From positions 11,690,917 through 11,754,916 of the forward strand of contig NC_049991.1 of the NCBI RefSeq assembly GCF_000003815.2: 64,000 nucleotides of DNA, written 5' to 3'. Positions 49,101 to 59,748 of this stretch are shown here, piece by piece (within the stretch, counting starts at the first letter, position 1; the number at the start of each line of letters is the position of its first letter). Origin of the DNA: Branchiostoma floridae. Lineage: Eukaryota; Chordata; Leptocardii; Amphioxiformes; Branchiostomatidae. Under the pieces are notes generated by a model that was not told the origin of the DNA, ran no database searches, and worked only from the letters and a program-made list of their open reading frames with translations. Position numbers and translations under genes: made by a program.

Positions 49101-52100
49101 CTCAAGACAGTATACCATAAGCACATTAAGACAGTTTTGTATCACTGCTATCACATATTGATAAGCAGTTTCCCATTTTTTTCTCCTTTTAGAGAAGTTT
49201 TAACAAAGATAACGTTAGTCATTGATGAAAATGAAGGCAAATAAGTGCTCATTACATTTAGCCTCCTACAAGGCCCAGAAATTAACAAGAAACTGGGTGC
49301 AACAGAACTTATATGCCATCAGACTGATAAAGAGGCTACTATTTCACAAAAGTATAATCTAAGTTTGATGTTTCTTGACAGCTACGATGATAATAAAACT
49401 GATAATGTTTAAAACTCTTGAGGCTTCAATGGAGCCTTCTTGGTCCAATGATTAACAGGTGTTATGACCGCATATTAAATAAATTCACTATAAGGACATC
49501 ACATCTAACTTTAACCAGTTTATGATTTCCTTGAAAATTTTGCTTCATGTTTTAGTTGGTAGCCATGGGGTTTACCAGGATCACCAACAAAATTTGATCC
49601 CCTCAGGCTTTTGACGAAGGGGACTACTTCCCTGTGTGGGGGACCTGTATGGGGTTTCAGGAGCTGACAGCCCTGACCAGTGACAGGGATGTGCTGACCA
49701 CTTGTAAAGGAACAGGAAACAAATCTTACAAACTGAACTTTTCAAAAGGTAAGGTTCCAGAGTGGCCAGGATTGGGTAACTGAATAGGGATGAGTGTAAG
49801 CTCTGACTCTCGAGCTATGAACCAACCAGAGGGGCGAGTAAGAACAGAAAGAAACAAACATGCCATCACCGGGGATCGACCCGGGTCGGCGGATTACAAA
49901 TTATGACCACTATCGCTGTCACCACAAATGCACTAGCGCCCTTGGGCAAGGACGATAGGCAGTACTTGAAGAACACCACTGTTACATTTAGTATATTCGA
50001 TAGGAGGCTTCAAGCAGTCTTCTTCAGGTGTGTACTTGCTCAGGTTCTAACACAACTTACAATGTGGTTATGACAAAAGGTGCAAAAGTTGATACTGTGT
50101 AGAATGCATTTCTTTTAATTTACAGACTAGTACATGTAGTAGCAGTAGTAGAGCATACCGCAGAGAAACTGAGAGAGTCCTTTTTCTCCCACAGATTACA
50201 AGTCCAGTAGGATGTTTGGTAAGGTTCCTGCGGACATCCTGACAGACATGGCAACTTTACCTCTCACACCTAACTTCCATAAGTACTGCCTCACACCTCA
50301 GGTCAGTAACATGACTACAACCTAACCCTAGGAAAAGAGTATTAAATGTGACAAGAATATTTGCAGGTAGCAATGTAATAGACGATCAAACATTTCTGAT
50401 GACTGTTTGCATGTTTGAAGGATCAATGTTATACACCAATGACATATTTTGTTTAAATGTCTTTCTTCGATTTTTTGTTATTCTTAAATTCATGAAAATT
50501 GCTTCATTGTGTGGTTGTCAGTGATGAATATTTGTACATTTCAGAATTTCACAGATGATGCAAAGCTCAAGAGCTTTTACAAGATTCTGTCCACAAATAC
50601 TGATGATGATGGTATGGAGTTTGTATCCAGCATGGAAGGTAAAGTTTTGTTAGGAACTGTCAACCCTAACTTATACGATAGTATTAATGCAGTATGAGAA
50701 TATGAATTGTGGTTTATTACCTGCATGTATGCAGGTATGGTTTTGATGCTGGTGGGAACTTTTCGGTAGCCGGGGATGTAGGGCGCTGTATCTCGTGAAC
50801 GGATGGTGCGAGCACGACGATTTTTGGTTCGTGGGTTGGGGGTGGTAGCCTAACACTCAGGTTTGATTTTGGGCCTCCTGGCGTTTGAACTTGACATTGC
50901 AGGTGGCATTTTTGGTGTTTTTGGGGCACTTTTGGCGCTGTGTGTCCGGAACGATACGCGCGATTGCGACGATTTTTGGTGCATGGGTGGGGGGTTGTTG
51001 CCTGTTGCCTAGGATTGACTTTGGGCCTTGTCGCGTTTGAACTTGACCCGGCAGGTCGAATTTTGTGTCCGGGAGGGGTGTTTCCGGAGTTATATCTTCT
51101 GAACGGCTGGTGCTGGCGCGATGATATTTGGCACATGTGTTGGCGGTGGCTGAATAATGCTCAATTTTGATTTTGGCGCCCTTGGTGCTTGAACTTGACA
51201 TTTTAGGTTACCTTTTGTGCGGGCACGGGGCGTGCGCTGTATCTCCGGAACGCAAGGTACCATTGTGTTGCTATTTGGTACGTGAGTTGTTTGTGGTGTC
51301 CTGGTGGTCAGGTTTGATTTTGGGCCTCCTAGTGCTTGAACTTGATACTGTATAGGTTGACCCTGTTTTTGTGTGGTTGGGGCATCCTCCCAATATCTGC
51401 TTGGTTTTAAAAACAGATTATGGTTGGGTGTAGAACCATCATCTGGCCTGGGCCACCTTCAATGTATCAGGTTACTTAGTGGCACTGACAGTTTGCCAGA
51501 TGACGGGAGTGTACAAGATTATATATCTGTTGGTCAGGTATAATTGGAGTTTGCTTATTACTCTTTGTGGTGTTTCTAGAGCTGTATAGTACTGAGTTTT
51601 AAGTTTCGGTACAAGTTCCTTTACCCTGTTGGCAATCATGGTTGAACTTGAACTTAAACAGAAGAAGATGCAATTTTCTAATGTGGAGGAGAACTGTATA
51701 GAGTGTGGGCATAAGAGAAAGGTATGTGTATGATTTGTCCTGTGTTTCTTTTTGTTTCTTTGGTAATGCCATTTCCATACTGTATACAGGTAATTTGTTG
51801 TTTTGGGCTAGTCATATTCGCTTGGTTTTTGGGCCTGCTTAATCTATGGTACAGGCAGGGTTAAGTGGTGGAGGCTTAGCTTTGTTCTGTTTTAAATTCA
51901 GTATCGTTTGTTGCATTTTGTCGCGGCAAATATATGATGAAATTCCCCTTCTAAGCAACTGCTCATTGGTTTGCGGGGATGTTTGCTGGGTGTTTGCTCT
52001 GACTACAACAGCTTCTGAACTTTTCAAAGCTTCCATTGCCAGCAGCTTGCCATCTATAAATGGGATTGACAAGGACATTTTTCATAGTAAATTATGCTGT

Positions 52101-54966
52101 TAAATTTGGCTTTAATAATAGATACTACAGGAGATTTAGGTTTGGGTTGGATGGATTGAATGAAAATATCATACCGCCCTGGGGACTAACTGTTGCTGCT
52201 GCATGGGGGCTACCACTATTCATATTGTCTAATGTCTATGGAACTACAGATAAAAGTATCATTGGTCAAATTATGCAAGTAACATTCCGATGTCAAGTGA
52301 ATAACACCCCAGAAATAAATCTTTAATGAATATCATTGGAAGAACACAAACCAAGGAGACTTAGCAGCTGCATTAGGTCAGTACATTGAAATAGGAAGAT
52401 ATTAGTATATCATGTGACAGAGTAACTACATGTGCATGGGCCATCTGAGACAAAAAAAGGTAGCGTCTCAACAACTTCAAAGTACTGTGGTTGGTTACAT
52501 ACTTAAGAAATCCAAAATAAGTAATGTTCATCCATGTCCAAACTTACAAATTCAGAAAATGGAATTTCAGAGTCAGACTTTTGCATGGTGCACAACCAAC
52601 ACGGTAAAAAGCTCATTTTTCCAACCACGTACCACAGACAAAAAGGCAAAAATACACAATAGGTCTACAGAAACCCAATACATTTCATGCAGGCCTGAGG
52701 TCTACGAACTCTTGTTCATTAAGATTTTAACTGTATGCCATTAACAATGTTTGGACGTAATGTTTCCATAGTTTGACTCATTTTGTTTGACATTTCAAAG
52801 CATACTACATTCTACAGACTTGGGTGGCTGTATCATTGGATGGAACAGCTCAAGAAAAGTACAACAATATTTTATTGTCAAGGCTGATTCAGCCTTGACA
52901 ATGAGTGATGGTTGACCAGACATAGAACAAAATTTAAACTAAGTCTCTAGTCTCCTACCACTATGTTTTTTCCTTCTTATTTTGCAGCCATCAAATATCC
53001 TGTCTATGGAATCCAGTGGCATCCGGAGAAGAACAACTTTGAATTTGGCTCTCCACTGAAGATCACACATTCAGATGCTGCCACCAGGGTGTCACAAGCC
53101 ATGGCAAACTTCTTAGTTAGTGAAGGTGAGTAGTAGGTCCGTTTGTTATGTGTAAATGGCTGTCAGTTTATAGCCATATGATATGTGGTCTACAAGTTCA
53201 GCAGACTCCTTTGTGTTGAAAGGCCAAGTAGCTAGGCTTGCGGACACAAGATCAAAAAGCCAAGGATTCGGTTCCTGGCATTCCTGGCTAGATGATATGT
53301 CCTTTGGAAAGGCATTTCCCTTGACTTTCCTCACTCTACCTTGGTGTAAAAATAGTTACCTGACTTCAGTTTGGGATCTTAAATTCAGTAGAAGATAGGG
53401 TCTGCCTTACCATACACAGGCTAATGGGACTACCTTTACCTTGATGATATGTAGTCTACATGTTTTAAACTTAATACCTAGATCAACTGAGTATCTGCAA
53501 TTCCTTTGGTTGTCTATGATTGACTAAGAAGTTGCTTTAATAACATGTACCTTTTACTTGATACAGTATGGTTGCAATGCTCTGTGCTGCACTGCATCAT
53601 TGCTCTACTCTGCACAGCTCTGCATGACATCATCAGCTGACTTCCTATTAAGGGTTTGCCCCTCCTCATCAGTATCCCTGCATGGCAGGTTGGAGCGGCA
53701 ACAGTGGCCAACCGTTACCCATTTTGCTTGTCTTCCATGCATGCGCTTTCCCTGCTTCCCTGCCATACCCATTAAAACACTGCCTTAGCCGCTTCTACAA
53801 GGTTCTTAACAACTACCTTTCTGTTCAGTTCTTTTGTTAATCGTCCCCAGTGCTCCCAGAGCCCTCCACACTGTTTGGCTCACAAAGCATCCTAGTACTT
53901 TCCTGGGCCTTCCAATCGTGTCTTAGGTCATGGTATTTCTCTGCTTTCTTCTAATTTGTTTCGTTCTAGAGCATGGTGTACTGTGGGAGATAATAACCAT
54001 TCCATTGTCCCTGCTTTACCGCATGATGCTGCAGCAAGGAAAAGCGCACACAAATTCCCCACTCCGGCAGAGGAGGTCGCTGCTCTAATCTACAACTATG
54101 CACCCGTCTACACTGGGAATGTCACCATCAGTGACCAGACATACTTCTTTGACTGAAGTATGTACGCCTTGCTGGCTGATGTGTGCACAACAGTAACTTC
54201 TTCATACATGTACTAACAACTTTCTTGTACCTGAAAACCACATTTCTTTTGTTTTGCTTGACATAACCGGTAAACTGTCTTTAGGAGTTATACAGTGTCA
54301 CTAGTTTTAGTACAGTAGGTTGTACCTACAGGACTGTTAAGTTTGACCCACTCACACAAGGACAGACTCTTTATAATAAGTGAGGTGTGGCTCTCCTCAT
54401 GAAACTTTGCATGCTATTTGAGAGGACATCCCTAACTGAAGCTGGGTATTCATGTTCCCCTGAGTCGAGTGAGAAAATAGGTGTTTACCGGGGGTAAGTT
54501 AAGTACCTTTCCAAAGTGCACAAAATCAGGAACTGCTAGGGATTTCAACGCGTGAACCATGGAAATCATGCACATTTGATGCAGTATCATATACATGTAG
54601 TGTGATCTGCACTTATGCTGTGTTTTATCTCTTCTAAGTACTCATGATGTAAGTTTTCAGCTGCAGCCAATTACACACCAGTACATGTACATTCTAACAC
54701 CTTACAATGTAAGTATCAGGAAACTACCATGTAGTCCAAGTGTTCTAATGCACTTATGCAGTTTCAAGTCCTTGTACTAAGTTGTAGCTTTATGTTGTTC
54801 AATGAGAGAGATGTCGTTCAAATTGTGTTTTACTACAGCCAGAAGAAGCCAGCACAAGTTTGCCAGCGCTGAGGAAGAGCGCTCAGCTCTAATCTACAAC
54901 TACACTCCTGTGTACACTGGGAGAACAGCTCCAGCACAGTTCGAGCAGTGCTACTTTTTTGATTAG
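46144..54966 (+). CDS. GGH: gamma-glutamyl hydrolase, tandem copy 3
   Basis: Exons: 46144-46246 (or 45218-45320), 48250-48361, 48600-48650, 48995-49079, 49607-49748, 50195-50301, 50545-50638, 52988-53125, then 54035-54156 (9a) or 54839-54966 (9b); 319 residues with 9b. Exon lengths equal copies 1 and 2 except for one fewer Met codon at the start. Catalytic Cys ([10 protein letters not shown]) and His (YGIQWHPEK) are kept. It has the largest introns because of repeat insertions: about 2 kb in intron 1, and about 2.3 kb in intron 7. The exon 4 donor is GTTAGT. It lacks the donor minisatellite and the AATAAA after the exon 9b stop. No disabling change is seen. Confidence 0.93.
47335..47598 (-). 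pseudogene. unidentified 87-codon open frame in GGH3 intron 1
   Basis: I do not recognise it. The predicted peptide has a protein-like composition ([20 protein letters not shown], then [13 protein letters not shown]) and ends with a stop at 47335. It lies in an insertion that copies 1 and 2 do not have, so it could be a fragment of a transposon-encoded protein. Confidence 0.25.
48397..48430. repeat. perfect short palindrome in GGH3 intron 2
   Basis: AAGGAGCTTTCATCA and its inverse TGATGAAAGCTCCTT are separated by three bases. Copies 1 and 2 have no such hairpin at this place. Confidence 0.85.
48672..48850 (-). mobile_element. tRNA-related SINE in GGH3 intron 3
   Basis: On the minus strand a tRNA-like head includes GCACCTTTGATTTGTAATCC (a Thr-TGT-like anticodon region) and a B box GGTTCGATCCC. 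The other end has GAGGGGCGAGTAAGAA and AGAAAGAAACAAACATGC. It is inserted between GTGTGTAG and ACAAAGCAGTATCA, nearly the same position as the 5S-related SINE in copy 1. Confidence 0.75.
49812..49995 (-). mobile_element. second tRNA-related SINE in GGH3, intron 5
   Basis: Shares GAGGGGCGAGTAAGAA, AGAAAGAAACAAACATGC and GTCGGCGGATTACAAAT with the copy at 48672-48850. Copies 1 and 2 lack it. Confidence 0.75.
50730..51370. repeat. array of four ~160-bp units in GGH3 intron 7
   Basis: Each unit has the order CTGTATCTC.GGAACG, GATGGTGCGAGCACGACGAT, TTTTTGGT.CGTGGGTTG, TTTGATTTTGGGCCTCCT, TTTGAACTTGACATT. The four units are strongly diverged. The design resembles the arrays at 8430-9420 and 56410-56945. 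It is absent from copies 1 and 2. Confidence 0.8.
51380..52740. mobile_element. uncharacterised insertion in GGH3 intron 7
   Basis: About 1.3 kb missing from copies 1 and 2, continuing from the array at 50730-51370. Short open stretches (for example one reading [12 protein letters not shown] near 51690 and one reading [19 protein letters not shown] near 52165) look protein-like, but I cannot join them or name a family. It is probably a decayed mobile element. Confidence 0.35.
52876..52903. repeat. perfect short palindrome in GGH3 intron 7
   Basis: TTGTCAAGGCTGA is followed at once by its inverse TCAGCCTTGACAA. Copies 1 and 2 have only the single arm (TCAAGGCTGATGG). Confidence 0.85.
54035..54156 (+). 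CDS. GGH copy 3 alternative terminal exon 9a
   Basis: Encodes a C-terminus with [19 protein letters not shown] and ending ISDQTYFFD, then TGA. Same length and phase as in copies 1 and 2. Confidence 0.75.
54839..54966 (+). CDS. GGH copy 3 alternative terminal exon 9b
   Basis: Encodes a C-terminus with [19 protein letters not shown] and ending FEQCYFFD, then TAG. The downstream sequence shared by copies 1 and 2 is interrupted here by a 2-kb repeat insertion (about 54985-57030). Confidence 0.8.
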
Positions 54967-55119
54967 GAAAGTAAACTAGAAAGGCCGACATTTGCTTGAG
55001 AGCAAATGCAGCATATTTCAGCCATCTCCCTCCCCATGCAACAACAGACTATTCCAAAATCACCCATGTGCAAGAATCGAACACTTTTGTTTAAAAGTCA
55101 CTTCCACTAATGACACTTA

Positions 55120-55480
55120 AGTACACCCAAAAATGAATCTTACAAAATTCCTAGTGCAAGAATGGACTCTTCCAGTGCACCCCATGTGAATTTGCACAAT
55201 AGACCAGTCCAGAAATACTCTCACTGAAAACATGGTCAAGGTTGAACTAAGCAAAAAAGGCATGAAAAGGTAAAATAGACCAGTCCAAAAACACAAAGTC
55301 CATAAACAAATTTTTAAAAAATGCCCCCCTCCATGCAACAATGGACTCTTCCAGTACACCCCATGTAAAATTGCAAAATAGTCCAGTTCAAAAATACTCC
55401 CATTGAGAGACATTATATAATCAACAGTCCAAAGATGAATTTAAAGAATATGTACCCCCTCCGTGCCAGAATGGACTAAT
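55120..55480. repeat. tandem repeat of ~190-bp units, about two and a half copies
   Basis: The units share CAA.AATGGACTCTTCCAGT, CACCCCATGT, AAATAG.CCAGT and ATACTC.CA.TGA. They lie within the insertion downstream of GGH3. No coding role is visible. Confidence 0.8.
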
Positions 55481-56050
55481 CCAGATAACACCGGGCTCAC
55501 TGATTGGCTGCCAATCCCCTTCGGGATGTTGACTCAGGCTACGTGATTGGTTGCCTCTTTAACGGTGCACACCCCAGTTCTTCCGCGACTGGGGTCCGTG
55601 GTAGTCCGCGACCAAAAAGTGACGAAAGGCTTCCGAGGGCCCATGTTTGAGTTGACATTTCTCATTATTTCCTGCGAAATGACATTAAACGGTTACATGG
55701 CTGAAAAGCGTAGGAAATGGTGTGTTTTTGGTGCAAATTGTGTTTTGGTCCGCGCGTTGCTTCCGCGATATCCCTACGCCTGAATGTAAAGAGGCCGGTG
55801 ACCTAGATTTACCTCTGAAGCGCTGTGTCAAGCAAAGTTGCAATGCCGCGCGCCGTGGATGATTAAAAAAACTGTAGTACTAGAATTTTCTTTATAATTG
55901 GCTGGATTAGTCTTTAGATTTTCCTCTTTCTGGCAGTATCAGTCGTGCTTGCCGGAAAAATCTTCTTCATCTGTTTTATCCAATGCGAAAATGCCCGATT
56001 TTGTGCATCATTTTTGACATGAAAATAATGTTTTTTCCCTATAATTTTTC
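55480..56050. other. unclassified part of insertion downstream of GGH3
   Basis: Contains two ATTGG boxes and a 78-codon open frame at 55547-55783 without recognisable similarity. Nothing I can name. Confidence 0.3.
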
Positions 56051-57025
56051 AAAATTAGAGAAGTTGAAGGATCGAAACTCAGTTGGTCTTGAAGCTGAAG
56101 GTGTATCCTCTCACCCCATATACAGTTATTTTCCTTCAGGATAATTCCCTGGAAGAGATGGTCGCTAGACTTGAGGGTGTGCCGCCTCCATTTGAACCCC
56201 CAAATAAACTGGTGTGTGCCCCCTTAATCAAGTTACTAGTATATATAGACATGTGCACATGCTGTCTTCAGGTGGGAGAGGTCAACGACCTTGAGGTCGT
56301 TGACCCTCTGGCCAGTGGAGAATTACAAAAAAAGTACCCAAATATATCATTTTGAAGTGGTTCATGTCAGAAATTATACATGGGTCATTTGAATGAATAT
56401 CTAGTGCACCTATTTACCAAAATGTAGGTCATTTGGTTACAAGACCAGGGAACAGGAGCCAAAAGCGTACGTTTTTGGTCAAAAATGGCCAAAAAATTCC
56501 AAAATTAAGCATTTTGTTGTACCGTATGTATACCAAAGGTGTCAATGAATTCATGTGCGCATATGTAGACGGCACTCCTATACCAAATTTCAGGTCATTT
56601 GGTTATAAAATGGGGGTATAGGAGCCAAAAAATGTCATTTCTGGGGCAAAAAATGGCAAAAAATGCCAAAATTAAGCATTTTGCTGTACCATATTCAAAA
56701 ATTGTTTTTGGAATTTTGTGGGCATATGATCAAGGCACCTCTGTACCAAATTTTAGGTCATTCGGCTGTAACACCAGGGAACAGGGGGGCAAAATGTACA
56801 TAAAAATTGCAAAAAACATGAATAAAATCATTTTAAAGGAAGATATGAAAAAAATGAGAAAAAAGCACCTGGGTATTGATCCACTCTACCCTTGTGCCAA
56901 ATTTCAAGTCATTCGGTCCAGGAACGACGGAGTTGAATCGATGTGAAGATTTGACAGGAGAAAGAAAGAAACATTACGAATACAATATATTTCACCATAC
57001 CTATGGTATGGCTGAAATATAATGA
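56050..57025. mobile_element. element with ~160-bp internal units and terminal hairpin
   Basis: Four diverged units each contain ACCAAATTT.AGGTCATT.GG, an AGGGAACAGG.GCCAAAA block and CCAAAATTAAGCATTTTG. The right end has GAAAGAAAGAAACATTACGA and a near-perfect hairpin (ATATTTCACCATACC / GGTATGGCTGAAATAT) at 56985-57020. A palindrome (GGTCAACGACC / GGTCGTTGACC) lies near 56280-56308. Tandem cores with a terminal hairpin suggest a non-autonomous Helitron/Helentron-type element (inference). Confidence 0.6.
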
Positions 57026-57435
57026 TCTTACAGGATCTTAATGCAGTTATATATTTTAAGTTGATGGTGGCTTAGAGATGGGCAAGCAATGAAAAGCAAG
57101 ATATGAGGTTTTAATTCTTTATATTTTTACTGAAGAAAGACAAGTGTGCTTTTAGAAATTGCTTATAAGTTGCTTCTTCCATGTGCAAAACAGTATCTTT
57201 TAAACATACTTGGATAGCTCTTCATGTTTTATGTAGTAGCCCCTTTCAGACTTCCATGTCATGTTAACAAAGAAAGTGCAAGTTGTGATCCAGGTATGAT
57301 ATCTGAAGTGTGTAAGATGAGTAATTAGCAGAGCCCAAGGTGTTTTAAGTGCCATATAAAGCAAGCTTTACAAACATGGACCAAATTCCTGTGTGTCTAT
57401 TAGTAACTCTAAAATGAAATGAAACTGCTATGACC

Positions 57436-57755
57436 TAGCCTGGAATCCAGCCGTATTGTGCTTTGGTCGCTCCCGAGGTTCGCTTCCTGACAATACGACT
57501 GGCCTTCGTTACCATTCGAACGATCGGCATTTCAATATTCGCACGCTTTATGTGTGCGATTTCTGATTGGCTGTTAGCACCACCAAGGTGGAAATCGAAC
57601 ACAATCATGTTTACAGTTTGTAATCGAACGGAACACTACTTCTATCTTTCGACTCATTAGTAACGTAAGGGCCGATTGTTCCAATCCTAACGAAGGCCAG
57701 ACGTGTTGGCAGGAAGCAGAGCGACCAGAGCACAACACGGCTGGATTCCAGGCTA
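57436..57755. mobile_element. 320-bp foldback transposon with 9-bp target duplication
   Basis: Inverted ends TAGCCTGGAATCCAGCCGT and the complementary right end; the inner part is also mirrored (GGCCTTCGTTA / TAACGAAGGCC). It is flanked by GCTATGACC on both sides (57427-57435 and 57756-57764). Copies 1 and 2 have the single site (GCTATRATC). A 9-bp duplication fits Mutator-like elements. Confidence 0.88.
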
Positions 57756-58003
57756 GCTATGACCAAGGTTTTAAAAAAAAACCTTGCTTATGATGATTTT
57801 CCAGAATTCAATCTTATAAGATGTTAAAAAAAATGGAATAATTAATGCATTGACATGTGGAAAAAGTCTAAAAGTGTAGAAAAGATAATGAAGGATAGCG
57901 TTACTGGATGAACGATTATGATAATGTACATGTACTACAATTGAACACTTTCTGAAGATTGCTAAAATTTTGAAGACACTTTATATTAGTTGTACGCTGT
58001 ACA

Positions 58004-58110
58004 TAGCCTGAGTATCATCTTCCGTAGTGACCGCTGGCTCATGACTTTCGCTTGTTAACCACACAAAAGTCGTGAGCCAGTGGTCACTACGGAGGATGAT
58101 ACTCAGGCTA
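58004..58110. mobile_element. 107-bp foldback with TAGCCTG ends
   Basis: TAGCCTGAGTATCATCTTCC with GTAGTGACC is mirrored by GGTCACTAC and GGAGGATGATACTCAGGCTA. The flanks GCTGTACA and GCTATACA form an imperfect 8-bp target duplication. The shared TAGCCTG end suggests the same family as 57436-57755. Confidence 0.85.
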
Positions 58111-58716
58111 TGCTATACATGTAACTAACTTACATTATGTTACACTAGTACTGCTATAACAAGAATATGATCTATGCAAACTGTTTCTTTTTAAAAGTGC
58201 TAAATGCAGTATTTATGGTGCCTGTAAGGACTGTCTATTTCAGATCACATTGCTGCTATGACTTTCAAAAATGCACATCTTGTGTGAATATTACTCATCT
58301 TCTGGGGTGATTTTATTGAGTTTTACTGTAGTGAGTTTTACTTTTCTGATTTTATTTTATGTATTCTTCATTTCTGCAATGCTAACGGCACTGTCATTAG
58401 TCTGGCCAATAAAATATCCTTTGTCTGGTGAAAAGTGTATACACCATTGATGATAGCATGTAAATCAGACCAGGTGTGACCATCCAGGTGGTTACTATGA
58501 GACAAAGGCATTTAGCAGAACAGCAGCGAGGGCATAACTTTTGCCAGAGGTGTGGAAGGCTGACACACCTGCCCAACAGAGCATACCATAACCCAGTTGT
58601 CTCTTGTTTTGTTAATACCCACTGGCCAAAATAGTACCTTGGGCAGCTGGGCTAGCCCTTGATACTGTTTCAAATGTCTTGCAACCACGATATCTTGGAG
58701 ATACTTTTTCCCCACT

Positions 58717-58816
58717 NNNNNNNNNNNNNNNNNNNNNNNNNNNNNNNNNNNNNNNNNNNNNNNNNNNNNNNNNNNNNNNNNNNNNNNNNNNNNNNNNNNN
58801 NNNNNNNNNNNNNNNN
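58717..58816. other. assembly gap (100 N)
   Basis: Exactly 100 N. The end of the GGH cluster and the start of the ATF4-type gene are not physically joined by sequence here. Confidence 1.
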
Positions 58817-59225
58817 ACAAGACATGCACAAAACATGCTTGCTGCAGCAGGCGGGCAAATTATCCAAATTTGAGTGTTAACTATTCATCCAATTACAGTA
58901 ACTGTGTGGCATTGTCTGTAGGCAATTTGTCTTTTACGTTTTTTTTTAAATAGGATATTTTCTTCCAGATCATGTTCCAGTGCAGAGAGTGGCATTGATT
59001 CCAGTTGCAGTTTGTGTTTCATAACTAGTCCATTTGGCAAAATAGCTTGCTACTTACTTCTTTGGACCTGTTTACTGTATGTCCTTGGTAGTGCTGTAAT
59101 TTATCTATTTCAGGTAGCTATCTCACCTGGAACTTTAGTTGCTCATGTTCAGTCACTACATCTCAACCTACTGTCACAGCTTTATAAATGACACAATAGC
59201 CACAAATATGCAAGATCTAAGGATA

Positions 59226-59231
59226 TTTATT
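59226..59231 (-). terminator. candidate polyadenylation signal of ATF4/5-type gene
   Basis: AATAAA on the minus strand about 520 bases past the stop codon, giving a plausible 3' untranslated region. Confidence 0.5.
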
Positions 59232-59748
59232 TAAGTGTGCTAAGAAATTTCTATTGGACCAAAAGGGACATATAAGGAATCATAAGCATTTCTACAGAGA
59301 AATCAAGTAGCTTACAACATACAGACAGCTCTTTGACTGGAATGTTATTTACAATGGAAAAGGGGGTTACGCATACAAAAATAAGACAACACCAGTTTCT
59401 ACAACTTTCCCACTTTAAATAAGTTCACCCTTTTACTTTGTCAGAATAAGTAGGACATAACATAGATTTTACTTTTTAAACACCTCCCCTACTGGGTCCC
59501 TAGTACAAGACGTAACAATGAAACACACCATATCACCTGTGTGGCCGAAAAACTAATGTCTGGCCACTTGATACACAGGTGTAAATATCTTAAGCACATC
59601 AAGCTATGAACAAAAAAGTTCTTGTGTAATGTAACTTTATCACATTAAAGACCAACAAAAAGTCTTCTCTCAGAGCTAAAGGGACAGTACATAACAAAAG
59701 TTGTTGAAGCAAACTTAGTTGAAAAGTCAGTCCTTGTTCACTCCATTT

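Larger units (their letters stand above)
57033..58420 (+). other. displaced 3' flank of GGH copy 3
   Basis: Sequence from ATGCAGTTATATATTTTAAG onward matches the 3' flanks of copy 1 (from 36785) and copy 2 (from about 43755). It shows that the 2-kb block before it was inserted into the 3' region of copy 3. No gene in it. Confidence 0.7.

Noticed and set aside
50717-51201. Pro/His-rich frames of 114-139 codons on the minus strand
   Set aside because: They arise from the GC-rich 160-bp array; similar peptides recur because the DNA repeats.
55547-55783. Frame with KRRKWCVFGANC, considered as a THAP-like start
   Set aside because: The cysteine and histidine spacing does not continue and no conserved residues follow.
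58512-58880. Frames crossing the second N run
   Set aside because: They depend on undetermined bases.
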